The notes below the pieces were generated by a model, which saw only the letters and a list, made by a program, of their open reading frames with translations, was not told where the DNA came from and made no database searches. Below are positions 41,594-51,089 of a DNA stretch of 64,000 nt, in pieces. Origin of the DNA: Crateriforma sp964453205 (GTDB taxonomy: Bacteria; Planctomycetota; Planctomycetia; Pirellulales; Pirellulaceae); assembly GCA_964453205.1 (NCBI GenBank), contig CAYVRC010000002.1:52296-116295 (forward strand), in the 5' to 3' direction. The position numbers and the translations under genes were made by a program. How positions within the stretch are numbered: the stretch's first letter is position 1; the number at the start of each line of letters is the position of its first letter.

Positions 41594-43156
41594 TCAAGTT
41601 GAACTGCGGATCGAGGCGACGTTTTGCAGAGCTGCGTCGATTCGTCCGCACACTTTGGATTGACCGATAATCGCCAGCGTCTCAAACATCCCGAACCCGC
41701 CGGGTTGCCCGGTCGTCGCCACCCGCAGGGCGTGAATGATATCAGCCAAGGTGATGCCCGCCCGCTGGCAAAACGAATCGACCGCCTCGCGAATCGCCTC
41801 GGCCGAGAAATCGGCCATCTGAGCGAACTCCTGTCGCAGTTGCGCGAGCCGTTCCGGGGCACCTTCGGCCTTCAGGATTCTCTTGCCGAACGCCTTTTCG
41901 TTGACTTCGAAAGCGTCGGTGAAACAGTAGGCGAACTGAAAAATGTCCCCACCCATCCGCAGCCGATCCTCCGCCGCGGCGACAACCGCCGCCAATTTGG
42001 GATCGTCGGCCGACCGGACGTAGCCCGCCGAAACCGCGAAGGGGCCGACCATCGCCGTTCGTTTCTCCACCGGCAAGGCCGCGAAAGCGTCGGCTTGGAA
42101 CGACAGCAGCTTTTGCGGATCGAATGAGGCCGGCGCCTTGTTGACACGCTCGAGCGTGAACAGCTTGATCATGTCGTCGATGTCGAATTTTTCTCGTTCG
42201 CCGTCCAACGACCAACCCAACAGCAACAAGTAATTCAGCACCGCGTCGGGCAAAAAACCGATCTCGCGATAAAAATCGATGATGACCGGATTGAAAGTCG
42301 CCTCGTCGACTGAAAGGTGGCAAGCCTGGGCGATCTGCTGACCGTGCCGGAGCAAGTCGGCAAAACCTTTGTTTTTTCCGTACTTGTCCAGCTTTCGTTT
42401 GCTCAGTTTAGCCGAGCCGCCGGGTTCGGCGACGTAGGGTAAGTGTGCGTATTGCGGACGTTCGTACCCGAGACTTTCCAGGATAAAGATCTGGCGCGGG
42501 GTGTTGGGTAGGTGTTCGGCTGCGCGAACGATGTGCGTCATGCCGAAATCATGGTCGTCGACGACACTGGCCAAATGATACAGACAACTTCCGTCGGCAC
42601 GCCGGATGACATGATCTTGTTCGTCGGCCCATGCGACCGTGACTTCGCCGCGGATCAAATCTTGGATCACGCATTCGCCTTCCCGCGGCATTTTCAGGCG
42701 AACGACGTGGGAACGGCCTTCCGCTTCAAAGGCTTGCGCCTGAGCATCGTCGACGGCCATCCAACGACGGTCGTAGACGAAAGATCGGCCGGCTTTCTGG
42801 GCTTCGTCACGTTGCCGCTGCAATTCCTCGGGACGCGAATAATCGCGATAGGCTCGCCCCGATGCCAACAACTGCTCCGCGGCTTCTTGATGCCGCCGGG
42901 CTCGCAGCGATTGGTAGTACGGTTCGTGCGGGCCGCCGACCTCGGGGCCTTCGTCCCAGTCCAGCCCCAGCCAGCGAAAACCGTTCAAGATCGGCGCGAT
43001 CGCCTCGCTGACGTTCCGCTGGGCATCGGTGTCGTCGATCCGCAGCACGAACCGGCCGCCGGACTGTCGCGCCAGCAACCAGTTGAACAACGCCGTGCGG
43101 ACGCCACCGATGTGCAGGTAACCGGTCGGGCTGGGGGCAAACCGAGTGCGGGTCAT
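41594..43156 (-). CDS. gltX: Glutamyl-tRNA synthetase
   Basis: 520 residues of a class I synthetase. HIGG at 15-18 (TGYLHIGGVRTAL), RIDDTDAQRNV, and the KMSKS equivalent AKLSKRKLDKYG. The C-terminal helical anticodon-binding domain ends in QRAGITLADIIHALRVAT and GGFGMFETLAIIGQ, typical of bacterial GluRS. First of a probable gltX-cytochrome-glnS transcript on the reverse strand. With glnS in the same block, the indirect GatCAB route is not required for glutamine, though it may still exist elsewhere in the genome. Confidence 0.96.
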   Translation of the reverse strand: MTRTRFAPSPTGYLHIGGVRTALFNWLLARQSGGRFVLRIDDTDAQRNVSEAIAPILNGFRWLGLDWDEGPEVGGPHEPYYQSLRARRHQEAAEQLLASGRAYRDYSRPEELQRQRDEAQKAGRSFVYDRRWMAVDDAQAQAFEAEGRSHVVRLKMPREGECVIQDLIRGEVTVAWADEQDHVIRRADGSCLYHLASVVDDHDFGMTHIVRAAEHLPNTPRQIFILESLGYERPQYAHLPYVAEPGGSAKLSKRKLDKYGKNKGFADLLRHGQQIAQACHLSVDEATFNPVIIDFYREIGFLPDAVLNYLLLLGWSLDGEREKFDIDDMIKLFTLERVNKAPASFDPQKLLSFQADAFAALPVEKRTAMVGPFAVSAGYVRSADDPKLAAVVAAAEDRLRMGGDIFQFAYCFTDAFEVNEKAFGKRILKAEGAPERLAQLRQEFAQMADFSAEAIREAVDSFCQRAGITLADIIHALRVATTGQPGGFGMFETLAIIGQSKVCGRIDAALQNVASIRSST

Positions 43157-43242
43157 GAATGTTCGTCAATCGGGAGAAATAGCGAGGTGGAAAACATCGC
43201 CGAACATAGCCGACGATCGATGTTCGCTGTACCCGCTTTCGA

Positions 43243-44691
43243 TCAGGCGGCCCGATCACGCCGCTTGATCTGTTTTCGCAGCCGACGCTTCTCCGCTTTG
43301 CTCAGGTTTGCCCAGTCGATGTCGTTCTCGTCCAGTTGGGCATCGTTTTCGTCGGCGTTCTGATCCGAATCCCTGCCCGATCGATCGATTGACGACTCCG
43401 GCCCGGGAGGCGTCGTGACGACATCGTCCGCCTGTTCGTGCCGTGGGGCTGGCGTTTTTCCTTTGCCCAGCCAGCCTCGCAGCCCGCCACCGCGCTGCGG
43501 CGGTGTCGGTTCGTCGACGTCCGTCGCCGAACCCTCGGTCGGTATCGGAGCGGCCTTGGCATCGACCACCGCCGGGGCATCGACCGCTTTTTCTTGCGGC
43601 GTGGCCCCTCGCCGGCCGAACCAACGGCCTTTCGTTCGCCGGGGTTTCGTGTCGCTCGATTCGGGCGGCGCAAGTTTTCGGGCGGACGACTTCTGGGCTT
43701 TGGCGAAGCGATCCTCGCGTTTGGCGGCGCGTCTCTCTCGCCACGACAAAGACGCTTCACGATCCCCCGCCGACGACTCGCTTCGGACGACAGGCAATCG
43801 GCCGACGTAGTCTCTCAGCCTGGCCATCGGCGACAGGTCGTCTTCCAACTGCCGGACTTGCCGAAGCAACAACCGCAAATAGGAGGTCACCGAGGTCCAG
43901 AAACAGGCGCAAGCCATCAGCGGTGCCGTGGTGACCAACCAGCCGCCGGTAGTAGATTCGATCCTGAATAGATTCCAGCGGACGGCGGCCGGAACGGCCA
44001 ACCAGGCCCAGCCGATCAGCATCAGCGGCAGCGACGCTCGTGATCGCCGGACTTCGAGTACCAACCGGATGGCAAAAATCACACCGCCGAAGGTCAACAA
44101 GAGGCTCAACCAATCGCCGCCGCCCAAGGCCACGCGGCGGCCGAACGCAAGATCGATCGCCGCGCCGCCCCACTCCACCAAGCCGACCGACGAATCGACA
44201 CTGGCCAGCAAGCAAACGACCAACACCAACCGCCACAGCCGATAGTGCCCCAAAAAATCATCGTTCCGATAGCGGCGAAGTTGATACACCAGCAGGGAGG
44301 TCCCCGCCGTCAGCGCGTACATCAAACAAATCGTCCAGCGTCCGAAACTGTCGGCTCGTTCCAGGTGAAACGGCCGTGTCAATTCCGTCCGCATCGCCAG
44401 CGGTGCCCAGGTCAGCGACAAGTAGTGCATCAGTCCGAGAAGCGACGCCCAGCCGAGAACCGCGACGGAAAACGCGGTCAGCGCGCGTCGTGTGACGGGC
44501 ACCAAAGAGAACCAACGCCCACGCAACCGTCGATTGACGTGTGAACCGTAGGCGGCCGGGGGGCGCCGGGCCTCGCGGAGCTTTGCCGAGGCGCGCCGAC
44601 TGGCCGGGGAAGTGTCCTCCGACGCAAATTGCTGCGTCGTGTACAGAACCCTGCGGCGTCGATCGTGGGGGCGTCGTTCGGCAGGCATCAA
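43243..44691 (-). CDS. Membrane protein with a long charged tail, unknown
   Basis: 482 residues of no family I recognise. A basic N-terminus (about 65 residues, rich in arginine) precedes about six membrane segments between about residues 70 and 270, for example WASLLGLMHYLSLTWAPL, TICLMYALTAGTSLLVYQL, LVLVVCLLASVDSSVGLV. A hydrophilic tail of some 200 residues follows, rich in Arg, Lys, Asp and Pro. It ends in WANLSKAEKRRLRKQIKRRDRAA-like positive sequence (residues about 455-482). Upstream of gltX by 87 bp on the same strand. Function unknown. Confidence 0.65.
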   Translation of the reverse strand: MMPAERRPHDRRRRVLYTTQQFASEDTSPASRRASAKLREARRPPAAYGSHVNRRLRGRWFSLVPVTRRALTAFSVAVLGWASLLGLMHYLSLTWAPLAMRTELTRPFHLERADSFGRWTICLMYALTAGTSLLVYQLRRYRNDDFLGHYRLWRLVLVVCLLASVDSSVGLVEWGGAAIDLAFGRRVALGGGDWLSLLLTFGGVIFAIRLVLEVRRSRASLPLMLIGWAWLAVPAAVRWNLFRIESTTGGWLVTTAPLMACACFWTSVTSYLRLLLRQVRQLEDDLSPMARLRDYVGRLPVVRSESSAGDREASLSWRERRAAKREDRFAKAQKSSARKLAPPESSDTKPRRTKGRWFGRRGATPQEKAVDAPAVVDAKAAPIPTEGSATDVDEPTPPQRGGGLRGWLGKGKTPAPRHEQADDVVTTPPGPESSIDRSGRDSDQNADENDAQLDENDIDWANLSKAEKRRLRKQIKRRDRAA

Positions 44692-44790
44692 GGTCTTTCG
44701 CGGCAGAGTTCGGACAAGAACTCACGCTACGAAAATCGTTCGGCTTCCGTCAACGTTCGACGTCGACATTCTGATCGGGAAACCGATGTT

Positions 44791-47700
44791 TCACGAAGCC
44801 CTCTTTCGCCCCATCACCCGCGCCGGCAGCCCGCTCAAGTCATCAAAGAACGTGTAGAGGACCGGAATCGCCAGCAAAGTCAGCAGCAGGGACAAGGTCT
44901 GACCGCCCGCGGCCAACACCGCGATCGATCGGCGTTCTTCGGCGCCCGGTCCGGTCGCGATCAGCAGTGGCAACAACCCGGCGACGAAAGACACCGTCGT
45001 CATCAGAATCGGTCGCAATCGGTCACGATTCGCCTGCATGATGGCTTCGTGACGCGGCATGCCTTCGCCGCGCAACACGTTGGTGTGATCGACCTGCAGG
45101 ATCGCAGCCTTCTTGACCACGCCGAACAGCACCAGAATCCCCAGCGCCGAATAGAGGTTCAACGTCTCACCTCCCCAGTACAAACTGATCAGTCCGAACG
45201 GAATCGCCAGCGGCAAGGACAACAGAATGATCAGCGGATAAACCAAGTTCTCGTACTGCGCCGCCAACACGATGTACATGAACACGAACGACAAGAGAAA
45301 CGTCCAACCGAAATCCGCGATCGTTCGCTCGAGTTCGCGGCCACCGCCGAGCACCTCTCCGTTGAAGCCGAGCGGGATGCCGATCTCCTCCGCGGCAGCC
45401 TTCAACGCGTCGATCCGATCGGCCAACGCATAGCCGTCCGCGAGGTTCGCTCGAACCGCGACCATCCGCTGTCGGCTGAGCCGGTCGATCCGCGACGCCG
45501 AGGTGCTGAAATCAAAATCAACGACGTTGTCGATCCGTGTCAGCGAATTGGCACCCATGTCGTCGTTGACCCTCGGCATCGCCGCGTCGATCGCGGCGTT
45601 GGACACCGAAGTCATGCCGACCCCGCCCACGGACAATTGAGGCATCGGGTTGGTCCGCACGTACAACTGCGAGATCGACGGTATGTCGTTGCGGTCGATC
45701 CCGACGAGACGCAGTTCGACGTCGTAAGCGTCGCCCGCGGAACGGTCCAAGTAACGCGAGACACGATCATCGCCACCGACGGCGACTTTCAGCGTGTCCG
45801 CGATTTCGCGGACTTCGACGCCCATCGCCGCGGCCCGCTGGCGATCGATGTTGGCCAAAAGTTCGGGATTGTCGATCTGCAGCGTCGAGTAAACATCGAC
45901 CAAACCCGGGATCTCCATGGCTCGCTCACGCAGTTCCGTGCTGAACTTTAGCAGTCGATCGGCGTCCGGCCCGGTGATGGCGTAGTCGATATCGACCGGC
46001 GCGCCCTGACGAAGCGACGTCAGATTTCGCACCGACAGTCGCAAGTCACTGACGGATTTCAATCGGTCCCGAATCTCGGTCATCTTGTCACGTTGACTGA
46101 AATTACCTCGAAAGGCGGCTCGTGGATCACCTTCGAGCAGTCCCCGCCAAAGCCGAGCGAACGAAAACGTTCGCTCGCGACTGTCGATCAACCGCACGAA
46201 CATGCTGGCACGACTGATGTCGCCACCGCTGCGTGTGCCCACGGTCGTCAAGACCGTTTCCACGCCTTGCACCTGAGACAATTCCGCTTCGACCCGCTGC
46301 ACGGTTTCCCGCATCGCGGCCATGCTGGCACCCTGCTTGGCTTCGGCACGGACTTCGAATTCGGATTCGTCCACGTTCAGCGGAACGTAATCCCGCGGTA
46401 CCAGTTGGCTGAGCGGAATGTTCGACCCGATGACGACAATCACGACGGCCAAGACGGCCCAGCGGAATCGAAGGGACTTGGCCAGCATCCACAAGTAAAC
46501 GCTTTCGATCCAGCCGTAAAATCCGCGGCGTGACTTGGGAGCGGAGTCCGACTTGCCGACGCGTCGCAGCAATTGACTGCACATCATCGGTGTCAACGAA
46601 AAACTGATCAGCATCGAGATCAGGATCGCGACCGTGGCGGTCACCCCGAACTGAAAAAGCATGCGGCCGGTCACGCTGGACAAGAACGAAACGGGCAAGA
46701 ACACGATGACCAACGAGATCGTCGTCGCCAACACCGCCAAAGCGATTTCCTTGGTGCCTTTCACCGCGGCTTCCGCCGGTGCCATGCCTTTTTCTTCGAT
46801 GCAGTGGAAAACGTTTTCCAGCACCACGATCGCGTCGTCGATCACCACGCCGACCATCAAAACCAACGCCAACATCGTGACGTTGTTCAGCGTGAAGCCG
46901 AACCATTTCATGAACGCAAAGCTGGCGATGATCGACGCGGGGATCGCCACCGCGGCGATCAGCGTGCTTCGCCAAGACCGCATGAAGATCAGCACCGTCA
47001 GGCACGCCAGAATGCTGCCCGAGATCAAGTGTCGCTCGATCTCGTGAAGCGCTTCGACGATGTAGCGTGACTGATCCTGGATGATCTCCACGCTAACGTC
47101 TTCGGGCAACAGATCATCGCACCGCGGCAAACGCTGCTTGATCCCTTTGATCACCGCGACGGTGTTTTCACCCGATTGACGCTGGACCTCCAAGACGACC
47201 GCCGGTTGTCCGTTCAGCCGGGCCAAGGTCCGGACTTCTTTCGTGCCGTCGGTCACCGTTCCCAAGTCGTTCAGACGCACCGGAACGCCATCGACGGTGG
47301 CGACGACCAGTTCGGGAAAGTCTTTCGCGTCGGCGACGCGACCGAGCGTCCGCAACGCTCGTTCCCGATTGCCCTCGTCGACACGACCGCCGGGGACTTC
47401 CGCGTTTTGACGCACCAAAGCGTCGCGGACCTGCAAGATGGACAAGCGATGGGCGGCCAAACGATCGGCTTCCACGTCGACTTGCACGGCGCGGTCGGCG
47501 GCCCCGGCGATCGAAACTTCCCCCACGCCCTTGGAGGATTCGATGACGTTCTTGACGAAACGATCCGCAAGCACGAACAGTTCGCGGGACGAACGCGGCC
47601 CGGAAACCGCCAGCGTCATGATCGGCGACGAATCCAAATCCCGCTTGGCCACCGTCGGCGGATCCATGCCCGACGGCAGTTGGCCACCGATGCTGGAAAC

Positions 47701-48036
47701 GGCGTCCCGGACGTCTTGGATCGCCGCGTCAATGTCACGATCCAGTTCGACGGTGATGATCACGAACGATCGCCCGTCCCAGCTGATCGATCGCAACTCC
47801 TCGATGCCCGCCACGGTCGCCACGGCGTCTTCGATGATCGCGCTCACCTCCGATTCGACCTCTTCGGCCGCCGCACCGACGTAAACCGAACTGACGTAGA
47901 TTTGCGGCAAGTCCATGTTAGGAAATCGATCGACACCCAACGAAGGAAACGCGACGATCCCCGCGACGACCAAGGCCGTGATCAACATCAAAGCGAACAC
48001 CGGCCGTTTCACACAGACTTCAGCAAGCCAATACAT
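44791..48036 (-). CDS. RND efflux permease (HAE1/AcrB-like)
   Basis: 1081 residues. It carries the standard RND layout: 12 membrane segments in two halves and large periplasmic loops. The N-terminal VKRPVFALMLITALVVAG, the docking-loop start VDRFPNMDLPQIYVSS and the relay motif GVVIDDAIVVLENVF in segment 4 fit the proton-driven HAE1 type. It would pump hydrophobic compounds across the outer membrane with an adaptor and a TolC-like channel, but neither lies beside it. The C-terminus ends with FFDDLSGLPARVMGRKRAS. Substrate unknown. Confidence 0.93.
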   Translation of the reverse strand: MYWLAEVCVKRPVFALMLITALVVAGIVAFPSLGVDRFPNMDLPQIYVSSVYVGAAAEEVESEVSAIIEDAVATVAGIEELRSISWDGRSFVIITVELDRDIDAAIQDVRDAVSSIGGQLPSGMDPPTVAKRDLDSSPIMTLAVSGPRSSRELFVLADRFVKNVIESSKGVGEVSIAGAADRAVQVDVEADRLAAHRLSILQVRDALVRQNAEVPGGRVDEGNRERALRTLGRVADAKDFPELVVATVDGVPVRLNDLGTVTDGTKEVRTLARLNGQPAVVLEVQRQSGENTVAVIKGIKQRLPRCDDLLPEDVSVEIIQDQSRYIVEALHEIERHLISGSILACLTVLIFMRSWRSTLIAAVAIPASIIASFAFMKWFGFTLNNVTMLALVLMVGVVIDDAIVVLENVFHCIEEKGMAPAEAAVKGTKEIALAVLATTISLVIVFLPVSFLSSVTGRMLFQFGVTATVAILISMLISFSLTPMMCSQLLRRVGKSDSAPKSRRGFYGWIESVYLWMLAKSLRFRWAVLAVVIVVIGSNIPLSQLVPRDYVPLNVDESEFEVRAEAKQGASMAAMRETVQRVEAELSQVQGVETVLTTVGTRSGGDISRASMFVRLIDSRERTFSFARLWRGLLEGDPRAAFRGNFSQRDKMTEIRDRLKSVSDLRLSVRNLTSLRQGAPVDIDYAITGPDADRLLKFSTELRERAMEIPGLVDVYSTLQIDNPELLANIDRQRAAAMGVEVREIADTLKVAVGGDDRVSRYLDRSAGDAYDVELRLVGIDRNDIPSISQLYVRTNPMPQLSVGGVGMTSVSNAAIDAAMPRVNDDMGANSLTRIDNVVDFDFSTSASRIDRLSRQRMVAVRANLADGYALADRIDALKAAAEEIGIPLGFNGEVLGGGRELERTIADFGWTFLLSFVFMYIVLAAQYENLVYPLIILLSLPLAIPFGLISLYWGGETLNLYSALGILVLFGVVKKAAILQVDHTNVLRGEGMPRHEAIMQANRDRLRPILMTTVSFVAGLLPLLIATGPGAEERRSIAVLAAGGQTLSLLLTLLAIPVLYTFFDDLSGLPARVMGRKRAS

Positions 48037-48329
48037 TGCGGCGTGACCCTTCCCCGAATCGGTTGCCTAGATACCCGAATTGAAAGCACGCCATATCATA
48101 CTTGGTTCACCATCGGCGTGGTCCGAGCGGCGTGGCGGATCGCCGAGAGATGGAGGGTCGTCGGATTTCGCCCACGCGGCGGCCCGGGATCGGGACACGA
48201 ATATCTTCCCGATTCGCCGACGCTGTCCGACGGCGAGACTTGACGTTGGCACGCCGCGTACCTTTACTGGACCGGTTCCCCCGCCACGGGCACTTCGTCC
48301 ATCCGATCGCCACGCACGCTCGTGTTGCC

Positions 48330-48872
48330 ATGAACCCAGACGACAAACATCTCATGCCCGCGGGCGTCGCGGCGCGACGCGCCGACACGGCACAGTTTGT
48401 CGAATTCGAAATCGATGGACGCTGCTACGCGTTCCCGATCCAACAGATCCGCGAAATCGTCATCCTCAAGGACGTCACGCCCACGCCACAGGTCGCGCCC
48501 TATGTCGACGGCGTCAGCAACCTACGAGGACAGATTATTCCGATCATCAACCTCCGCGTGCTGTTCGGGCTGACCCGCCGACCGGTCGACGACGAAACGC
48601 GAACGATCGTCGTCAACGTCGGTGAAAAAACGATGGGATGTACGGTCGACCTTGTCTCCCGCGTGCTCCGCATCGGCAAGGACGAGATCCGCGAGGCACC
48701 CGAGACCGTCACGGCGGACGGGCGAACCTACATCGAAGGCTTCATCAAAACGGAACAGAGACTCGTCATCGTCTTGAACGTCGAACAATTGCTACGCCTC
48801 GAGAACTTACAACAGATCCGAAACCTTCCGGAAATCGGTTCGTCCGCTCCGACGAACGGCCCCAACGGCTAG
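48330..48872 (+). CDS. cheW: Chemotaxis coupling protein CheW
   Basis: 180 residues from the ATG at 48330. The CheW fold is clear: FVEFEIDGRCYAFPIQQIRE, the conserved VSNLRGQIIPIINLR (coupling to receptors and CheA), and VDLVSRVLRIGKDEI. It links the receptor to the CheA kinase. It opens the operon that runs to 56620, followed by the receptor gene 45 bp on. The reading frame extends back to 48102 but without family-like sequence; an ATG at 48354 is a weaker start. The 293-bp spacer before it, shared with the divergent RND gene, must hold both promoters, but none is obvious. Confidence 0.92.
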   Translation: MNPDDKHLMPAGVAARRADTAQFVEFEIDGRCYAFPIQQIREIVILKDVTPTPQVAPYVDGVSNLRGQIIPIINLRVLFGLTRRPVDDETRTIVVNVGEKTMGCTVDLVSRVLRIGKDEIREAPETVTADGRTYIEGFIKTEQRLVIVLNVEQLLRLENLQQIRNLPEIGSSAPTNGPNG

Positions 48873-48917
48873 CCGGAACCTTTTCACACAACTTTTGATC
48901 CACCCCCGGTTTGTCCC

Positions 48918-50168
48918 ATGGCTAAATCCGCTCCGCGAGCCCGTCGCACCACCGCAAACTCACGGAACAGTCGTACCGGTTCGTCCGACTCCCAAGCCGC
49001 GGAACTGGCGTCGATGAGGGCATTGGTCCAAGCCATCGATCGATCGCAGGCGACCATCGAGTTCAAACTGGACGGCACGATCGTGACGGCCAACGAAAAC
49101 TTTCTCGACGCCATGGGCTACACGCTGGAGGAGGTTCAGGGAAAGCATCATCGCATTTTTGTCGATCCGGTCGAAGCATCCGGCCCTCAATACAGAGACT
49201 TTTGGCGAACCTTAGCGGACGGTCACTATCACCAAGCCGAATTCCGACGCCTGGCCAAAGACGGCAGCGAAGTTTGGATCGCCGGTTCATACAATCCGAT
49301 CCTGGATTCGAACGGTCGGCCGACCAAGGTGATGAAGATCGCCACCGACGTGACCGAGCGAGTCCGTCTGCAACAGATGGCCGATCAGCAGCATCAACGG
49401 TCCGAACAATTGACCCGCGAGGTCATCGAATGTGCAAACGAGTTTGCCGAGGGTGCGCGGGTGATCGCCGAAAGCAGCGCGACGCTCAGCGATGGCGCCC
49501 AGTCGCAAGCCGCTTCGGTCGAACAGATGACCGCCTCGATCGATGAACTGACCAATTCGATCCAGCGGATCTCGCAAAGCACGACTCATTCACGCGATCA
49601 GGCCTACGCGACGATGCAAATCGCGACCGAGGGCGGCGCCGCGGTCGGTGAATCCTTGAACGCGATGCAGTTGATCGAAAAATCCAGCGAACAGATTTCA
49701 GAGATCATTCAGGTCATCAGCGAAATCGCCAGTCAAACCAACCTGCTCGCGCTCAACGCCGCCATCGAAGCGGCCCGGGCCGGCGAGCACGGCCTGGGCT
49801 TCGCCGTCGTGGCCGACGAGGTCCGAAAGCTGGCCGAACGGTCCAGCGAAGCCGCCAAAGAAATCACCACCCTGATCAAAGAGTCCACGCGGCGGGTTAA
49901 CGAGGGATCGCAACTTTCCAAACGTGTCGGCACGGCTTTGCAAAGCATCGTCTCGGCCGTCGAAAAATCGGCCGAAAGGATCACCGAAATTTCCGACGAA
50001 ACCGACGCGCAAAGCGTCAGCGCGACGCAAGTCCAACAAGGCATCAAGATCATTTCGGATACCACCGAATCGAACGCAGCCAGCAGCGAAGAATTGGCCG
50101 CCAGCGCCGAACAATTGACCGCCCAGGCGAGAACCTTGCAAGATTTGGTCGGCAAATACCAGGCTTAA
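48918..50168 (+). CDS. Soluble PAS-domain methyl-accepting chemoreceptor
   Basis: 416 residues with no membrane segment and no signal peptide. N-terminal basic region, then a PAS domain (about 30-150: IEFKLDGTIVTANENFLDAM, AEFRRLAKDGSEVWI), and a methyl-accepting signalling domain (about 175-400). The kinase-contact tip NLLALNAAIEAARAGEHGLG and VVADEVRKLAERS are conserved. Glu/Gln-rich flanks (MQLIEKSSEQISEI, EELAASAEQLTAQ) are possible methylation sites for CheR/CheB. The lack of membrane segments means a cytoplasmic array sensing an internal signal, for example redox or a metabolite bound in the PAS domain. No CheR-binding pentapeptide is seen at the end. It lies between cheW and cheR. Confidence 0.92.
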   Translation: MAKSAPRARRTTANSRNSRTGSSDSQAAELASMRALVQAIDRSQATIEFKLDGTIVTANENFLDAMGYTLEEVQGKHHRIFVDPVEASGPQYRDFWRTLADGHYHQAEFRRLAKDGSEVWIAGSYNPILDSNGRPTKVMKIATDVTERVRLQQMADQQHQRSEQLTREVIECANEFAEGARVIAESSATLSDGAQSQAASVEQMTASIDELTNSIQRISQSTTHSRDQAYATMQIATEGGAAVGESLNAMQLIEKSSEQISEIIQVISEIASQTNLLALNAAIEAARAGEHGLGFAVVADEVRKLAERSSEAAKEITTLIKESTRRVNEGSQLSKRVGTALQSIVSAVEKSAERITEISDETDAQSVSATQVQQGIKIISDTTESNAASSEELAASAEQLTAQARTLQDLVGKYQA

Positions 50169-51089
50169 ATGATCGTAATCGTGACGTTCCGGCCGACGGA
50201 GCGTGACTGCTGCGGGAAAACGAAAGACGGCAATCAATCGTTTCGGATGGGATGGCAGGACGTGATCGAAGTTTCCGCGGAACAGTTCAAGCGATTCCAA
50301 GCGTTGATCTACAGACACAGCGGCATTCGATTGGATGACCGCAAGCAGACTTTGCTGACCAGTCGGCTGCAGCGGAGATTGCGGGTCCTGGAAATGGACG
50401 ACGTCGATCACTATTTCGCCATGGTCAATCGACGCGGAAATCCGGCGGAACTTCAAGAATTGCTCGATGTCATCACGACCAACGAGACGTCATTTTTTCG
50501 CACCCAACAACATTTCGACTGGTTCAGCCACGAGTTCATTACACAAATGGTCGGCCTTGCAAGAAAGGGACGACGAAAAAAACTGTTGCGGCTCTGGTCG
50601 GCTGCCTGTTCGATCGGCGCGGAACCCTACACGCTGCTGTTTTGCCTGCACGACCATCGCGCCAAACTGGCGGATTGGAAAGTAGAAGTCTTGGCGTCCG
50701 ATCTCTCCCAAACCTCACTGAACACCGCCCGCCAAGCCCGATTCGGCAAACGATTGATCGACGGCTTGTCCCCTAACTTGACACGACGTTTTTTTCGCGA
50801 ATCCACCGACAACCCCAATCACTTTCAAGTCCGTGAAGAATTTCGAAATCGAATCGACTTTTTTCAACACAACTTAATGCGTCCGCTAAACCGTCCGCCG
50901 ATGGACTGCATCTTTCTCCGCAACGTGCTGATTTACTTCGACGAACCTTCCAAGAAAATAGTATTGCAAAACGTCACGGATGCCTTGGCGAAAGGCGGAT
51001 ACTTGGTGATCGGGCCGTCCGAGGGTATCTACGGTTTGGAAACACCTTTGACAAAAATTTCGACGTTCCTTTATCAGAAAACGACGTGA
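50169..51089 (+). CDS. cheR: Chemotaxis methyltransferase CheR
   Basis: 306 residues if started at the ATG that directly follows the receptor stop (TAAATG, 50166-50171). An ATG at 50247 (MGWQDVIEV) may be the real start, since the preceding 26 residues are unlike CheR. N-terminal helical domain, then a SAM-methyltransferase domain: ITTNETSFFR, WSAACSIGAEPYTLL (the usual GEEPY reads GAEPY here) and FLRNVLIYFD. It adds methyl groups to receptor glutamates, while CheB removes them. It overlaps cheA by 4 bp. Confidence 0.92.
   Translation: MIVIVTFRPTERDCCGKTKDGNQSFRMGWQDVIEVSAEQFKRFQALIYRHSGIRLDDRKQTLLTSRLQRRLRVLEMDDVDHYFAMVNRRGNPAELQELLDVITTNETSFFRTQQHFDWFSHEFITQMVGLARKGRRKKLLRLWSAACSIGAEPYTLLFCLHDHRAKLADWKVEVLASDLSQTSLNTARQARFGKRLIDGLSPNLTRRFFRESTDNPNHFQVREEFRNRIDFFQHNLMRPLNRPPMDCIFLRNVLIYFDEPSKKIVLQNVTDALAKGGYLVIGPSEGIYGLETPLTKISTFLYQKTT

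Noticed and set aside
44629..45951. 440-residue forward frame
   Set aside because: Antisense to the end of the RND permease; Arg/Gln/His/Asp-rich composition typical of shadow frames.
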